This document shows, one piece after another, positions 37,301 to 47,044 of a DNA stretch of 64,000 bases (positions within the stretch are counted from its first letter, which is position 1; every line of letters begins with the position of its first letter). The translations under genes and the position numbers were made by a program. Where the stretch lies: the NCBI GenBank assembly GCA_035222895.1, contig JAVYIG010002725.1, forward strand, positions 167,041-231,040, written 5' to 3'. Origin of the DNA: Strongylocentrotus droebachiensis (Eukaryota; Echinodermata; Echinoidea; Camarodonta; Strongylocentrotidae). The notes under the pieces were generated by a model. That model searched no databases and was not told where the DNA came from. It saw nothing but the letters and a program-made list of their open reading frames with translations.

Positions 37301-40300
37301 TTTGTGATGTGTTGTATCCACATATGTAATAATGTAATTTATTTTTAAATGAAAAAAAAGAGGAATAAGATGGTGGGTCTTAGTTTCGAAGATTTGTTCA
37401 AATTTCTATTTCCTTTGAAATAACCGGGTCTGGAGGAAAGACTACGCTCTATACCCATGTTATTCCACAGGAATGAGATGGTGAGGTCTTAGTTTGAAGA
37501 TTTTTTTTTTTTAAATAACCGAGTCTAAAGTAAAGACTACGTTCTAATCCCATGCTTTATTACCGGGTCTTAATTTGGAAGATGGAGGGGTCTTAGTTTA
37601 AAAGGTTTTTTTGTTGTTTTGTTTTGTTTTGTTTTGTTTTTTGTTTGTTTTTTAACTTTTGAAAAACCGGGTCTGGAGGAAAGACTACACTCAATACTTA
37701 TATATGTTCTTCCACAGGAATAAGATGATGGGGTCTTAGTTTTGAAGATTTTTAAAAAGTTTTGAAATAACCGGGTCTGGAAGAAAAACTACGCTCTAAA
37801 CCCATGCTTTATTACCAGGTCTTAGTTTGGAAAATGGTGGGGTCTTAGTTTTGAAGATTTTTTTTTTTTTTTTAAATAACCTGGTCTGGAGCAAAGACTG
37901 CGCGCTATACCCATGCTTTATTACAGGGTTTTAGTTTTAAATTCGACAAAATATCCCTTCAAATTTATTACATTTGTGGGTAAAGTCATTATTACATTTG
38001 TGGGTGATTCAAAATATCACTTCAAATTTATTACATTTGTGGGTAAAGTCATTATTACATTTGTGGGTGATTCAAAATTATTACATTTGTGGGTAAAGTG
38101 GTTATTACATTTGTGGGTGAAATTATTACATTTGTGGGTAAAGTGTTACTACATTTGTGGGTAAAGTGTTATTACATTTGTGGGCGTTATTACATTTGTG
38201 GGAGTTATTACATTTGTGGGTGTAACACCCCCCCCCCCCCAAGCCCCTGAACGAAATATCTGACGACGTAATTTTCCAATTTACGGGGCCAATTTTTTGT
38301 TGTTGCTCATTTGACCGTGATTAAATGCCTTAAAAGTAAAAAATAAAAAAGAGCTTCAGGGGGCTCTGCCCCCTGGACCCCACCTAGGGCCCTAAGGCGG
38401 ACGGCTGGATGCTCATCTGACGGTAATTTAATGCTTAAAGCCCCTGAGCTCCTCACGCCAAGTGTCCGGCCAGTGTCACAAATAAGGTATCAAAATATGC
38501 TCATCTGACCGTAATTTATTGCCCAAAACTCCTGAGCTTCCGGGGGCTACGCCACCTGGACCCCACGCCAATTCCTGACCTGCCAGTGTCACAAATGAGG
38601 TATAAAAATATGCTCATCTGACGATAATTAAATGTATAAAACCTCTCAGCTTCTGGGGGCTCCGCACCCTGGACCCAACACCAATTTGTGTCTTGCCAGT
38701 GTCACAAATAAGGTATCAAAATATGCTCATATGACCGTAATTTATTGCTCAAAACCCCTGAGCTTCCGGGGGCTCTGCCCCCTGGACCCCACGCCAATTC
38801 GTGACCTGCCAGTGTCACAAATGAGGTATAAAAATATGCTCATCTGACTATAATCTAATGTATACAACTCCTGACCTTCTGGGGCTACGCCCCTGGACCC
38901 AACACCAATTTGTGTCCTGCCAGTGTCACAAATAAGGTATCAAAATATGCTCATCTGACAGTAATTAAATGCCTATACCTCCTGAGTTTCTGGGGGCTCC
39001 ACCCCTTGACCCCCACCGAGAAACATTCAGCGGAGCCTGCATGTAAGAGTGGGGGTAATGGGGATTTTTTTTGTCTACCCCCCCCCCCCCCCTCAATACA
39101 AAAAAAAATTAAAAAAAGTTTTTGCCACTGCCGGTGTCACCATTACGTACCAATATTTGGCTCGCCTAATTTCAAATTTGGACCCCACCCCCTAAGAACT
39201 CCTGGATCCGCGCGTTGCTTCTAACTCTTGGTTGCTTTGATCCATTGCCGAAATTATTTTGGCACCTATCATCCCCCCAACCACGGATACAAATCGACAC
39301 CGTTGCACGAGACCGTCGGCCCATAAGAACAGTGGTGTGATGATCCCCAAAATTGTGAGAAATGAACTATTTAAAAACGCAATCCAATGTGAGTCAGGGA
39401 GACCCATATTCAAGGCCTGATGTTTTATATACAAATGAATATTGTCTTCTTTAATTTATGAGGTTTCTCAAAAAAATGCCATCATGAATAATGGCTGACC
39501 ATTTTTTTTTAAATAAAGAACGGTTCAAAATAGCGCGTTTGCCCACTAAAAAACTGGATTTTAGTTATCTGGATTTTAGTTATCCTCTTAATTGGCTGTC
39601 TGTCATCAATTACCCATTCAAAAATTCCTTCAAAATTCCTTCAAAAATCCTTTAACGAAGCAAAAATATTCTCCCTTTAAAGGATTTTTCAAGGGATTTT
39701 TCTGTCTGACACCAATTTTGAAATAGTCCCCTTACTTTAAGATAAGTGTAAGGTCAACGTTTGACTTAATAGGCGGTGTCACACAGAAGCCAAAAATCCG
39801 GATTTTAGTTATCCGGATTTGAATTATCCTCTTAATTAGCTTTCTGTCATCAATAATCCCTTCAAAAATTTTAAACCACGAGTTAGGCCTAAAAAAAAGA
39901 TGTTGTATTGCCATTTAGGTGCCAAATCATGGGTCGGTCGGATTTTTTTTCTTCTTTTTTCCTCTCCCTCTTTGGGCTGATATTTCTCAGTTTTTAATGC
40001 TTTAATATTTTGGGGTCGGTCGCAAAGAGCAAAACAACGTCTTTTTATTTTAGGCCTTATGTAAATGGGGGTAATCCCTTGCCAGAGGTTAGGCGGAGAG
40101 GGGGTGTGATGGTAAACACTTTATCGATGTCACCGACTAATTTTATTAGGGCTAAGACCCAAACAAAAATGTCCCATCATGAAAATAATCTTTACTGCAA
40201 AAAAAATCAATGAAGACCGCAGATTATAATTACTTTTTCTTAACCGAATCAACCAAATGTGGATGTTCAAATCTATAAAAGTATGGCTTGGGTCAAATTA

Positions 40301-42633
40301 TTTTCAGGTAAAAAAGTATAGTGAGCAAAAAATAATTGAGGAAATTGAGACACCTTGTTTCATTTGGGCAATAGAAGAGTTGAGTATTTCAGTAAATATG
40401 ATTTTAAATTCCTGCAGGTCTACGCCGTTATTTGCCAGCCAAAAAAGCATTCTTCTGGAGGGATTTTTTAAAAGCCTTTATTCTCTTGAAATGCGATTCC
40501 GTTACTAGACTACTACTTAATGGTTTATAAAAAATGAATGCTTTCCATTAATTTCGCACATTTTTAACCAATTCACTACAGGTTTTATAGGCGAATTGCA
40601 ACCAGCCCTTTCAGGCAGGGCTCTGACAATCAAGACACACATTTTCAATAAGAATACGGTCGGTGCTATTTTACTTGTACGCAATCCATATCGAGCATTG
40701 GTGTCTGAGTATAACAGGCAGAAAGCTGGCAAGACGGGACATGCCCGTGAAAACAAATTCGAAACAGAAGGTAATTCATCTACTACTACTTATACTACTT
40801 CCACTACTACTTCTTCTTACTACTGATACTACTACTATTTCTACTATACGACAAAAGTAACAGCTACTTTTATACAACTCTTTCCCAGATCCTTATCAAA
40901 TGATTGGTCATGCGCGGTCACGTGTGATTCATTTACTGAGACTATTGCACGTTTTTTTCATGAAAAGGCGTGCAATAGTTTCCAGTACTATTGCACGCCC
41001 TTTTTCTAGTGCGTGTACATGATGCGCAGTATTGCTCGTATAGGCCGTTAGGGCGCATATACTGCGTATGGGCCTATTCTTGCGCAGCATTATGCGCAAA
41101 TGCGTAGAGGTAAGTGTACTTATCTATGTGTGCGCACTAAATAAAGTCTATTAAACTTGAGATTTCAGAATAGAGATTTGAGATTTTATTTGTTAGCCAC
41201 GAAACAATCTTGAATGAAATCTTTTTACATCAAAATTATAACAAGGATCTAGGAGTTTCGTTGTATAAAATAAATGATGCATGTTTTCGTTCGTTCATTA
41301 AGGACTTTTAGATTTGCACGTCGACAGCTTTGACTGCAACGTGTGACGTCTCTTTAAGGCACTGCGCATGCGTCACGTCGTCTCAGTCAGCGGTCGAGAA
41401 TGCGTCAACCTTGATTTTCCTAAATCTAGTACGATACTAGTATATGCCGCGTGCGCATAAAATATACAGTTCCTCAGGTAGACAAAGGAACATCCCTTCC
41501 CTGCTATTATGTAAAAATGTGTAGAACAGGTGTCACATGCATATTCACCTGTTATACACATTTGTACATATTATTGAAAGGATGTTCTTTTGTCTACCAC
41601 AGCAATTGTTGAGGGTAGAATGATGAACTGTATATTTTGTCCTGCATGCTTGTATATCGTCGAGTGCAATCTAAAAGATTTCTAATTGTAGTCAACATGG
41701 GCAGTTGAGTACGTCGACACGCATGATCAGTCGGCGTTCGTCGTGTTCTCGTCCACTCAATCTAAAAGTCCCTATTATACGATCTAACCGCCCTCGTTGA
41801 TGGTGTGTGTATCGCACAGCTTTCGGGCGATGCCAAACCATCACTTCCTCGGCGATCTGACGCTACCTTTCTTCAGCTTCGCTTCGGAAAGATAGTTACA
41901 TCCAGATCGCCTCGGAAGTGATAGTTTGTCCCATCACCTTCACCAACGATAATTATTTGCCTTATATTCTACATCGGAAACATTTCACTTCTTCCGTCAT
42001 GTTAGAGGAACAAATCATCCATTAACAGCCAGCAAACGGTGTACGACACGTACAGTGCATACAGTACTTATATTACGTAGGCCCACGTACGTATACGCAA
42101 TGTATACAAAAAAAAGTGCGTTGCACTGTGTAGATAGTACTATTATCTACACAGTGCAACGAACTTTTGTTCTTCCATCAATGATGGGCGAACTATCTTT
42201 CATCACGTGCTTTATTTTTGACCAACCGTGGCGCAAAATTCTTGGTATATGTGGAATATAAATACACACAGCCTCAACTCGAGTGCGGATAGATAGTAGT
42301 AGTACGTCCCATTGGATCCATTCGAACTCATGCGCGTGCATCATTTTGTATACTTTTAACTACGACCACTTCCACTGCTAGTATCATACAACTGCTCCTG
42401 CTATTACATTTACTACGACTTCTAGTACTACTACTTTACTACGTCGACCACCATTACTACTACTAATATCACCTCTACTACTGCACTACAAGGAGTCACG
42501 TAATTCCATTCTTACCACTACTACCTCATCTAATATCTACTTCTACTACTACTACTACTACTAATATTACTATCCATTACTGTACAACTACCACTTTTCA
42601 TTAAACTACGACTGTCTTGCTACTACTACTACG

Positions 42634-42666
<33 letters not shown>

Positions 42667-43568
42667 GATAACTACTAATACTACTACTACAACTGCTACT
42701 ACTATTGTACTACTAATAATACTCTTACTGCTCCTAAAACTACTACTACTACTACTACTATTGTACTACTACTACTCGTAAAACTATTATTACTACTACT
42801 GTTATACTACTTCTACTACTACTACTGTACTAATCCAAAACTACTACTACTAATACTACTACTACTGATATTGTACTACTACTACTACTACTACTACTGT
42901 TGTACTACTACTACATGCTCCTAAAAATGCTACTACTACGACTGCTCGTAAAACTCCTAAATTTACTACAACAGCAAGTAACACTATACTAATGCTCCTA
43001 CAACAACAACTACTAATCCTACGTACAACAACGACAGCCACAACATTACCTTCTACTATATGACTACTACCACTTATATAACGACTACGACGACTACTAC
43101 TGCTACTTTTTGGTACTTATTTTTTTTTTTTTATTAATGTTAATTATAGTCATAATTATGACTATTCAATTCTACTTTCCTATAGGGTGGCGTAAATATG
43201 TTAGCGGAAACTCTCGGCGTTGGCTCAAGCTATATAGAGCTTTCATCTCCAAATGTCATCATTCGGGCAACACCTGCAAGTCGACGTTGATCGTGTATTA
43301 TGAGCAACTCAAACTGCATCTCAAGGACGAACTGCGACGAATCTTTGAATACTTGCATATAACCATAGATGAAGAAAGGCTTGCATGTGCAGTTACGAAT
43401 GCAGAGGGTCAGTTTCATAGACCAAAGAGTAATAAAACCTTGGATCCATTCTCAAAGGAAGACAGAAGTTTGGTGGACACATCTTTGAATTTGTATCGCG
43501 ATTTGATTGACCTTGAAGGATTAGAGGAACCACCGTCATCGTTTAGTTCATATCCGAGTGATTTATAG
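31188..43568 (+). CDS. WSCD-like sulfotransferase, four coding exons
   Basis: Joined exons 31188-31386, 32976-33143, 40582-40770 and 43186-43568 encode 312 residues. All three introns are phase 1 with GT-AG borders, and each joins on a glycine codon. Residues 8-24 are a hydrophobic signal anchor, consistent with a type II Golgi protein. The 5'-phosphosulfate loop is [16 protein letters not shown] (88-103). The 3'-phosphate site is [14 protein letters not shown] (153-166), with Arg156 and Ser164. The C-terminal block with VYYEQLK (222-228) matches the WSCD1/WSCD2 sulfotransferase region. WSCD1 is known to sulfate sialic acid with PAPS as donor; the acceptor here is unknown. No WSC domain precedes the catalytic domain, so this is a compact family member. 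Kozak-like ACCATGG supports the start. Exons 2-4 are secure; exon 1 is inferred from phase and topology. Confidence 0.85.
31590..31996. repeat. old dispersed copy of the 48-59 kb repeat family
   Basis: Shares in order CGCCCCCT, TTTTTTTCCTTG, AACGCAGGGCA, GTCAAGGGGG, then GCTACAGACTTCTA, GCTCTTTCGT and ACGATTGCA.TTCTAGTT with units at 48-55 kb. It ends at the same TTCTAGT point, so that point is probably the true terminus of the family. It lies in intron 1 of the sulfotransferase gene. Confidence 0.7.
32200..32915 (+). pseudogene. LINE C-terminal remnant and 3' tail
   Basis: A frame at 32202-32504 reads [13 protein letters not shown] and [13 protein letters not shown], then [12 protein letters not shown]. 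This resembles the end of LINE ORF2 products. The following untranslated part (CCTGGTCGCTGACAGGTGG near 32640) ends in AAATGAATAAATA at about 32915. A reverse-strand relative of the untranslated part lies at 59.81-59.95 kb. It sits in intron 1, so it is not a gene of its own. Confidence 0.65.
32976..33143 (+). CDS. sulfotransferase exon 2 (PAPS 5'-phosphosulfate loop)
   Basis: Acceptor GGGCAG precedes GTTTGG, and donor CGAG is followed by GTACGA. The exon holds [20 protein letters not shown], the nucleotide-binding loop of the WSCD family, and then ATGYATGS, also typical of the family. The donor at 33144 was chosen because it restores Arg-Gly-Phe-Ile-Gly-Glu across to exon 3. A second possible donor at 33159 (GTATGT) would add residues. 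Confidence 0.85.
33185..33565. repeat. long C/G runs and ATATAT hairpin
   Basis: 33197-33230 is almost unbroken C. 33462-33560 has G-run, GGGGGGATATATCCCCCC (a palindrome), G-run and C-run. This lies just inside intron 2. The short frames here, on both strands, are products of the homopolymers. Confidence 0.8.
34241..35270. repeat. left TIR arm of the Ginger-like element
   Basis: The outer 200 bp is an array of ACCCACAAATGTAATAA words separated by ACTTT, GACTTT or short spacers. Inside come four diverged modules with TAAAGCATGGG.TAGAGCGTAGTCTTT and CAGACCCGGTTATTTCAAA-type sequence. Confidence 0.85.
35288..35563 (+). pseudogene. integrase-like transposase exon (C-terminal piece)
   Basis: An uninterrupted 92-codon stretch runs from an AAAAG boundary to CAG before GTAAAG, which looks like an exon with GT donor. 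It contains [32 protein letters not shown] and a basic tail. The W.K.LP...N...K..LGW.SPFEI.FGR pattern is found at the end of integrase (rve) catalytic cores of Ginger and KRBA2-like proteins. The catalytic DDE part is absent because the left TIR ends directly before it. The element is therefore a deletion derivative that kept one intact exon. Confidence 0.7.
35659..36191. mobile_element. nested MITE with TTAA target duplication
   Basis: AGGTACTATGTCCCTTTTGCAG at the left is mirrored by CTGCAAATGGGACATAGTACCT at the right, one mismatch apart. TTAA flanks both (35655-35658 and 36192-36195). At 533 bp with no gene it is non-autonomous. It inserted into the centre of the Ginger-like element and is thus younger than it. 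A fragment of the same family is at 7860-8060. Confidence 0.85.
37171..38227. repeat. right TIR arm of the Ginger-like element
   Basis: Inverted copy of 34241-35270. Differences from the left arm include several extra or missing TTACATTTGTGGGTAAAGT words and small indels, for example TATATGTTCTTCC against ATGTTCTTCC. Confidence 0.85.
38290..39010. repeat. tandem repeat, about 113-bp unit, seven copies
   Basis: Units contain ATGCTCATCTGAC, GTAATTTAATG, CTGAGCTTCCGGGGGCTCTG, CCCCCTGGACCCCA and CAGTGTCACAAATAAGGTA. They recur near 38305, 38409, 38498, 38614, 38724, 38838 and 38948. They lie immediately right of the Ginger-like element, in intron 2. Confidence 0.85.
39011..39220. mobile_element. 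MITE remnant with GGATCCGCGC end
   Basis: The right border reads CTCCTGGATCCGCGCG after a CCCCACCCCC stretch, as in the hAT-type MITE at 27.8 kb. It holds a C run and an A-rich tract. The left end is not clear, because it merges with the tandem repeat. Confidence 0.5.
39540..39880. repeat. direct duplication with GGATTTTAGTTATC motif
   Basis: GGATTTTAGTTATC, then TATCCTCTTAATT.GCT.TCTGTCATCAAT, occur near 39553-39610 and again near 39798-39855. Short TTCAAAAATCCTT repeats lie between them. This lies within intron 2. Confidence 0.65.
40582..40770 (+). CDS. sulfotransferase exon 3 (3'-phosphate-binding region)
   Basis: Acceptor TTCACTACAG; donor GAAG before GTAATT. It encodes [10 protein letters not shown] and [18 protein letters not shown], the latter being the PAPS 3'-phosphate-binding segment. 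The donor is followed closely by a degenerate ACT-rich tract. Confidence 0.88.
40935..41100. repeat. cluster of short inverted repeats
   Basis: ACTATTGCACG at 40941 pairs with CGTGCAATAGT at 40969, and the word ACTATTGCACG recurs near 40987. GCGCAGTATTGC and TAGGCC near 41025-41045 pair loosely with GGGCCTATTCTTGCGCAGC near 41070. This is in intron 3. Function is unknown; it could be a decayed fold-back element. Confidence 0.6.
41301..41773. mobile_element. TIR element with internal long hairpin
   Basis: The left end AGGACTTTTAGATTTG and right end CAATCTAAAAGTCCCT are inverted. ATTA occurs on both sides (41297-41300 and 41774-41777). A second, internal inverted repeat (about 41474-41602) has arms of nearly 60 bases. 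These begin GGTAGACAAAGGAACATCC and return as GGATGTTCTTTTGTCTACC, around a core of AACAGGTG...CACCTGTT. This is a non-autonomous element in intron 3, superfamily unassigned. Confidence 0.65.
41835..41927. repeat. fold-back repeat
   Basis: AAACCATCACTTCC, CGGCGATCTG and TACCTTTCTTC on the left return as GGAAAGATAGT, CAGATCGCC and GGAAGTGATAGTTT on the right, with a short GCTTCGCTTC loop. The arms are about 40 bases with several mismatches. Confidence 0.75.
42107..42176. repeat. near-perfect palindrome
   Basis: CGTTGCACTGTGTAGATA at 42119 returns exactly as TATCTACACAGTGCAACG, with seven bases between. Pairing extends outward with one mismatch through AAAAAGTG and AACTTTT. It is in intron 3. 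Confidence 0.88.
42400..43105. repeat. degenerate ACT/CTA trinucleotide tract
   Basis: About 700 bp dominated by ACT/TAC triplets with interruptions such as GCTCCTAAAAC. A shorter version begins just after exon 3 (40780-40850), and a similar tract is at 63.54-63.66 kb. It occupies the end of intron 3, ending about 80 bp before exon 4. Confidence 0.92.
43186..43568 (+). CDS. sulfotransferase exon 4 (C-terminal region)
   Basis: The acceptor TTTCCTATAG follows a T-rich stretch. The exon has 126 codons and a TAG stop. [19 protein letters not shown], then a Cys pair (209 and 216), LIVYYEQLK and the EGQFHRP segment match the WSCD C-terminal pattern. I found no clear nearby AATAAA, so the 3' end of the transcript is not placed. 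Confidence 0.88.
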
Positions 43569-43669
43569 AGTAAGTCCCACTAATTGAAATGGATTTATTT
43601 TTTGTTACGAAGTTGGAAGGATTCCTGTAATATCATTCATCTTTACGATAAATCATGATGATCCTTTTA

Positions 43670-43910
43670 TACCAATTTTCTCATTATGGTATTAGAGGAA
43701 GGGCTAAGGAGTGGTACATGAACTATGTAAAAGGTATTACCCCATATGCTTTTGTTAATAGCTGCGAATTTCACATGTAAGATATCACAAGTGGCGTAAC
43801 ACAAGGATCACTACTAGTTCCCCTACTATTCATTCAGTATATAAACAACTTAAAAAGATCTTATAACATGTTATCATTCATTGCCATGATAATGCATGAT
43901 TATTGATCCT
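43670..43910 (+). pseudogene. LINE reverse transcriptase fragment
   Basis: The frame from 43670 reads HYGIRGRAKEWYMNYVKG, then AFVNSCEFHM, a stop, and DITSGVTQGSLLVPLLF followed by QYINNL. It lines up with RT motifs around GVPQGS..GPLLF..YINDL of LINE elements. The expected F-x-D-D motif is broken by a frameshift at FIA near 43880. It lies 100 bp after the sulfotransferase stop and is dead. Confidence 0.8.
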
Positions 43911-44718
43911 AACGAAGATAGTTTTGTTTTATTACTGATGCGTGACTAGCATCAAGGGACCGTCTATGAGATATGAAGGATGGGCAGTGAACCAAGATGT
44001 ATGATTGTGCATTACTTTAGACAGATACTTGCTCTGTGCGACAGGTATCCCCTTGATTCAGGGATGATCTTATACAGTGCTGTAGAACCTGTTTGTTCCG
44101 TTTGACCCTTGCTAGAAAGTGGTATTTCGGGTGGGAATGAAAGAATTTGTTTTGGCAAGGAATAGTAATAATATTGGGTTCTTGTATAGCGCTCATATCT
44201 GTCAGACCTGACACACCTGAACGTTTGTTTAGACTAGAGTAGAGTCAGGGCCTGATTATAAAATGAGAAGACAATGAAGTTCTTTAGGGGTGACGCGCTT
44301 GTTGAGAAACTTATGATATTGTCAGACTGTCTAGTATTAGTATGGGATTGGTTGATGTAATATTGTAATTGAAGACCTGCATAATCACAGTTTGAAACTC
44401 ATATCATTGTTTGTTAGAAATGAAAATTCAGGCTAAATGTTATTGTGAATTATATTCTCTCTCTCTCTCCCTATATATATATATATATATCGCCCTCTAT
44501 CTCTCTCTCTCCCTCTCTTTGTATTTTTTACCCCCTTCTCTTTCACTCTTAGATTACTTTGAATGTAAACATGAGATTATTACATTTAGTAAACTATTGT
44601 CTGTTAATTAGATGAAATATGAAATCGATGTACATGTATGTATAGATGAGATTCCAGTAGAAGGAAATCATAATTGTTTGTAAGTTCACTAGTGCTATAC
44701 AATAATTATTGCAGACTA
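43911..44718. other. no gene recognised; microsatellite at 44450-44520
   Basis: (CT)n, (TA)n, (CT)n in succession lie at about 44455-44520. The rest is AT-rich with no domain. Confidence 0.6.
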
Positions 44719-45020
44719 GGGGTGTTTCACAAAGATCCTAAGTTGAACTTATCTGTAAGTTGGACTTGAAAATTATGGAAAGCCGCTAGTTTCTTTGAAA
44801 ATATTTTTGTAAAAGTTATTTTTAAAGGCATAACATGTTGATTCAAATCATTCATATTCTCTATTGTCAAGGAGATTTCACGTTCTTGATGTGGAATTTA
44901 TGATAAGTCTAAAATACTTGAGTTTTTGCTATTGAATATATTTCATTCTAAGACTACGAATGGCTCTCCATAATTTTTAAGTCCAACTTAGAGTTGAGTT
45001 CAACTTTGTGAAACACCCCC
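44719..45020. mobile_element. MITE with GGGTGTTTCACAAAG termini
   Basis: GGGGTGTTTCACAAAGATCC at the left is mirrored by GTTCAACTTTGTGAAACACC at the right. Inner inverted segments (TTGGACTTGAAAATTATGGA with TCCATAATTTTTAAGTCCAA) extend the fold-back. TA flanks both ends (44717-44718 and 45021-45022), or CTAG if extended. A TA target would fit a Tc1/mariner-type MITE. Confidence 0.8.
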
Positions 45021-45022
45021 TA

Positions 45023-47040
45023 GGACTATTTGCTTGTCATGTGAATATTGTAAGGAGTTTATAATATAAGTTGTTAAAGATGTGTCTTTTCGAGCTCAAT
45101 AATCTCGCTGGAAAAGGAAGTATTCGATCAAAGTGATGCAGATGGCTATTATAAAATATATGAATAGTTTAGGAAGTGTGTGAGTTTATACAGCATAATT
45201 GTGAATACCTGAGACAAGAAATGACTTGTTAATTCATGGATTAGTGAAGCCTCAGTCTCGGAGCGTAAAGTACAGGAACCTCAAAAGGCAATATAGTATA
45301 GGGATGGTTATGCTAACATTCTTGTTTCATGTCTATATGATTCTTAATGGAGACGCTAAGTGATGGGTTATATTATTAGAAGCTATGGTAAATTGAATGA
45401 TATACCAATGTTATAGACTTCCCTTGGTTAAGTTATTTGTAGCCAAGTAATTATTATGAGATACAAGAAGAGTGATAATGCGCTTGTAAATAAAGCAAGG
45501 AAGTAAGGACAGTTTCCCAGATGATGTTCTTAGTCATATATTTCAGAAAGAGAACCACAGAGAGCTAAAGCTTTGGCGTCAAAATATTGAGTTCGATTCG
45601 ATTAGGGGATCATGGTGTAAAGTCCGATTTAATTTGAAGACTGCAAAATCTGCCATTATGGTTTCTACTTGTACGTGCTATCTCCCATTGACTTTGTGTT
45701 ATATTTCTGTCATGGATAGTCATTTATGAATGATATTTGATATGCATGAACTTGACGTCAAGGGTGAACTTCTGGTTACAGTCCGTGCGCGCGTCATGGG
45801 AGACTAAATTTATTGATATGCGTGTAATATAAACGGAATATGAGTACAAAACCAACACGACAAAACAAACAAACAAAAAAAATCCAACATCGGCATTGGC
45901 TGAAATACAACGTAAAAGGCGCTATTTCGTTTTTTCAACGGCTTTTTCAAATTATCGAATATTTTGTGGTGTTATACACAAATATTAGAAATCGTTATAT
46001 ATATGGATATTTCAGCCGTCTCAGAGCCGATTTTGATCAAACAAAGACGATTTTGTCATTAAATTGTATGTTCTTTCAAATTTAAAACTCAGTTTTTCAT
46101 TACCTCACCAAAAAATAATATTTTGTGTAGCGCCCTCTGCAACAGAACTCAACTATCCCTTTAAAGATCAAATCTCCCAATGAGTTTCTACATGTGTTAT
46201 GTCTCGATCAAAGCGGCACATCACCTTATTCGTCACCGTGATAAATTCAATGTCTAGTTTATATTGTTTCTTTTCTGTATTCATTCGAGCATATAAAATA
46301 AATAACTTCAGATTCAAATTCAAATCTGTACATATTTTTTTGCTACTTTTGTTTTGTATAAAACAGTGTACACGTACTTCTCTTAGTAATAAAACTGTTC
46401 TTCTGACACGTCTGAGAGGCCCTATGTACACATTACATATTTCAAAAGGAGAAAACATTGAAATTAATACAAACGTAAGAGTGAACATATTTCTTTTAAT
46501 AAACAAGACAAATAATAATGTTATCATTTGTATGTCTCCACATCAGTTTTGAATTGTATTCTACCGTATGCATGTAACCTATCACGCGCCTCTGGAGTGA
46601 GGCGTTTTGAAACGCCGGCCGAAACTCCACCGGTTTTCGCATTGTAAATGCTCGCACTAAAACAAAACAGGTGAACTATTCCACGTTTCCGTGAAAGCGA
46701 ATGCAGAGCAGCGACAAGTGGCGCATGCGCACAACTCACCAAGAAAATCGACGGTTTGGTATGGGTTTTTCCAGTAGTGTTATGGTAGTTTTTAAAAACA
46801 CGATGGCATTTCAAATGTGTTTTTCTGCAATGTAAATAGTCAAAATAGACCTTATAGAATATTCGCATCTAATCGGGTTATTTGGACAATCGATCTAGCT
46901 CGATCTCAAGATTCATGTGCAAGTTTTATCTAATCCCAAAATCTAATCCAGATTAAGTTTATAGGATGGTTTTGTTATTTCCATATTCATCATCCCACAT
47001 GATATAAATGTTGACATGACGTGACAAAACATCATACAAA
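45023..47040. other. intergenic stretch, no gene recognised
   Basis: Open frames on both strands at 46168-46560 and 46524-46868 show no domain, and the first pair overlap each other. I regard them as chance. A TAAAGCAAGGAAGTAAGG stretch near 45494 carries an isolated AATAAA-like signal with no identified gene. Confidence 0.45.
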
Positions 47041-47044
47041 GCGT

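Larger units (their letters stand above)
34241..38227. mobile_element. Ginger-like DNA transposon with about 1-kb TIRs
   Basis: The ends are TGTTACACCCACAAATGTAA and its reverse complement. CCCCC lies at both flanks, a possible 5-bp duplication, though C-rich context weakens this. The arms, 34241-35270 and 37171-38227, are inverted copies. They include arrays of CCCACAAATGTAATAA words, several copies of an ACTAAGACCC.CCATCTT module, and an identical-looking inner stretch ending TTAATCATGTAAATATTCTA. The centre holds an integrase-type exon and a nested MITE. Ginger elements are known for integrase-derived transposases and TGT-starting termini, which fits; long repeat-rich TIRs are less usual. 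It is located in intron 2. Confidence 0.75.

Noticed and set aside
46168-46868. Pairs of overlapping frames of about 115 codons
   Set aside because: Frames overlap on opposite strands, carry no domain, and have no splice or start support.
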